Below, piece by piece: positions 6,729 through 7,201 of a DNA stretch of 7,201 bases. A program made the translations under genes and the position numbers. This DNA is from Anaerolineales bacterium (GTDB lineage Bacteria; Chloroflexota; Anaerolineae; Anaerolineales; UBA4823), in contig JALHTN010000467.1 in the NCBI GenBank assembly GCA_022865865.1, positions 1-7,201 of the forward strand, written 5' to 3'. The notes below the pieces were generated by a model. The model saw only the letters and a list, made by a program, of their open reading frames with translations. It searched no databases and was not told the DNA's origin. Numbering within the stretch: position 1 is the stretch's first letter; each line of letters begins with the position of its first letter.

Positions 6729-7201
6729 CTATCCCAGAGACCCCAATTTAATCACAAGCGATTCTAGATTATTCAGGTTATTTATGGGGTAGAAATCATC
6801 AACATAAGGCAAGACTGTTTGAATACCTTGAACTAAAGGTTGATATTCTGGCGATCCCGCTAATGGATTTAACCAAATTAAGCGATGTGCAGTCCGGCTT
6901 AAACGACTGACCTCTTGATTTAATAAACCATAATTACCGCGGTCCCAACCGTCGCTAATAATCATAACAATTGAGCCTTGGCTCGCTATCCTGCGTGACC
7001 ACAGGTAATTGAAATCTTTAATTGATTCACCTATTCTCGTTCCACCAGACCAATCCATGATGAGAGTGGATAAATTCTCGAGAACCTGATCCGTACCTTT
7101 TTTTCGAAAGAGCGAAGTCAGACGTGTCAAACGGGTACCAAAAACAAATGTCTCAATATGTCTAGTATCCTGCACCATTGCATACAAGAAGTACAGAAAA
7201 A
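6729..7201 (-). CDS. CoxE-like von Willebrand factor A domain protein, C-terminal part; 5' end outside the window
   Basis: The frame is open to the window end on the minus strand (…FLYFLYAMVQDTRHIETFVFGTRL), so the TTG at 7187 is internal and the N-terminus is missing. About 157 residues are visible, ending at TAG (6729-6731, complement). ETFVFGTRLTRLT, the WSGGTRIGESIKDFN stretch with the Thr expected at the third metal-coordinating position, MIISDGWDRG, and the end RLIWLNPLAGSPEYQPLVQGIQ are typical of the CoxE-like VWA family. The first part of the metal site (D-x-S-x-S) should lie just upstream, outside the window. Family members often pair with a MoxR/CoxD-type AAA ATPase and act in metal-cofactor or complex maturation, as in aerobic CO dehydrogenase clusters, but many are unlinked to CO oxidation. 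No CO dehydrogenase gene is visible here, so no specific role is assigned. Confidence 0.85.
   Translation of the reverse strand, partial: FLYFLYAMVQDTRHIETFVFGTRLTRLTSLFRKKGTDQVLENLSTLIMDWSGGTRIGESIKDFNYLWSRRIASQGSIVMIISDGWDRGNYGLLNQEVSRLSRTAHRLIWLNPLAGSPEYQPLVQGIQTVLPYVDDFYPINNLNNLESLVIKLGSLG

Noticed and set aside
6729..7201. CO dehydrogenase (cox) cluster on the basis of the CoxE-like protein
   Set aside because: CoxE-like VWA proteins are widespread outside CO oxidation and no coxS, coxM, coxL or coxD gene is in the window.

Overview
The window is a piece of an ordinary bacterial chromosome with moderate, somewhat AT-leaning composition. It holds six protein-coding genes; two of them (first and last) run off the window edges. 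I see no RNA gene, CRISPR array, insertion sequence or phage gene. Nothing here is a strict taxonomic marker. A Tat-exported lipoprotein form of MsrP with a Thr/Pro-rich linker, a CoxE-like VWA protein and a prolyl oligopeptidase together would fit a Chloroflexota (Anaerolineae-like) organism, but I hold that only as a tentative inference.

Layout: (1) positions 1-1217, plus strand, the C-terminal part of a prolyl oligopeptidase (S9A) with the complete Ser-Asp-His triad. (2) 1264-2421, plus, a 12-helix major facilitator with FHS-like traits, 46 bases behind the peptidase. (3) 2438-4133, minus, a two-gene msrP-msrQ operon (periplasmic methionine sulfoxide reductase and its haem membrane partner), convergent with gene 2. 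(4) A short AT-rich divergent control region, 4134-4287. (5) 4288-6692, plus, rtcA (RNA 3'-terminal phosphate cyclase) translationally coupled by an ATGA overlap to a 14-helix DHA2-type drug exporter. (6) 6729 to the window end, minus, the C-terminal part of a CoxE-like von Willebrand factor A protein.

The most coherent theme is damage repair in the middle of the window. MsrPQ repairs oxidised methionines in exported proteins with electrons from the quinone pool. Divergently from the same intergenic region runs an RNA end-processing enzyme, co-translated with an efflux pump. Whether they share a stress regulator is an inference from layout only. I found no clearly undescribed system; the most noteworthy points are the rtcA-exporter coupling without rtcB, the back-to-back protein-repair and RNA-repair operons, and the lipoprotein form of MsrP.
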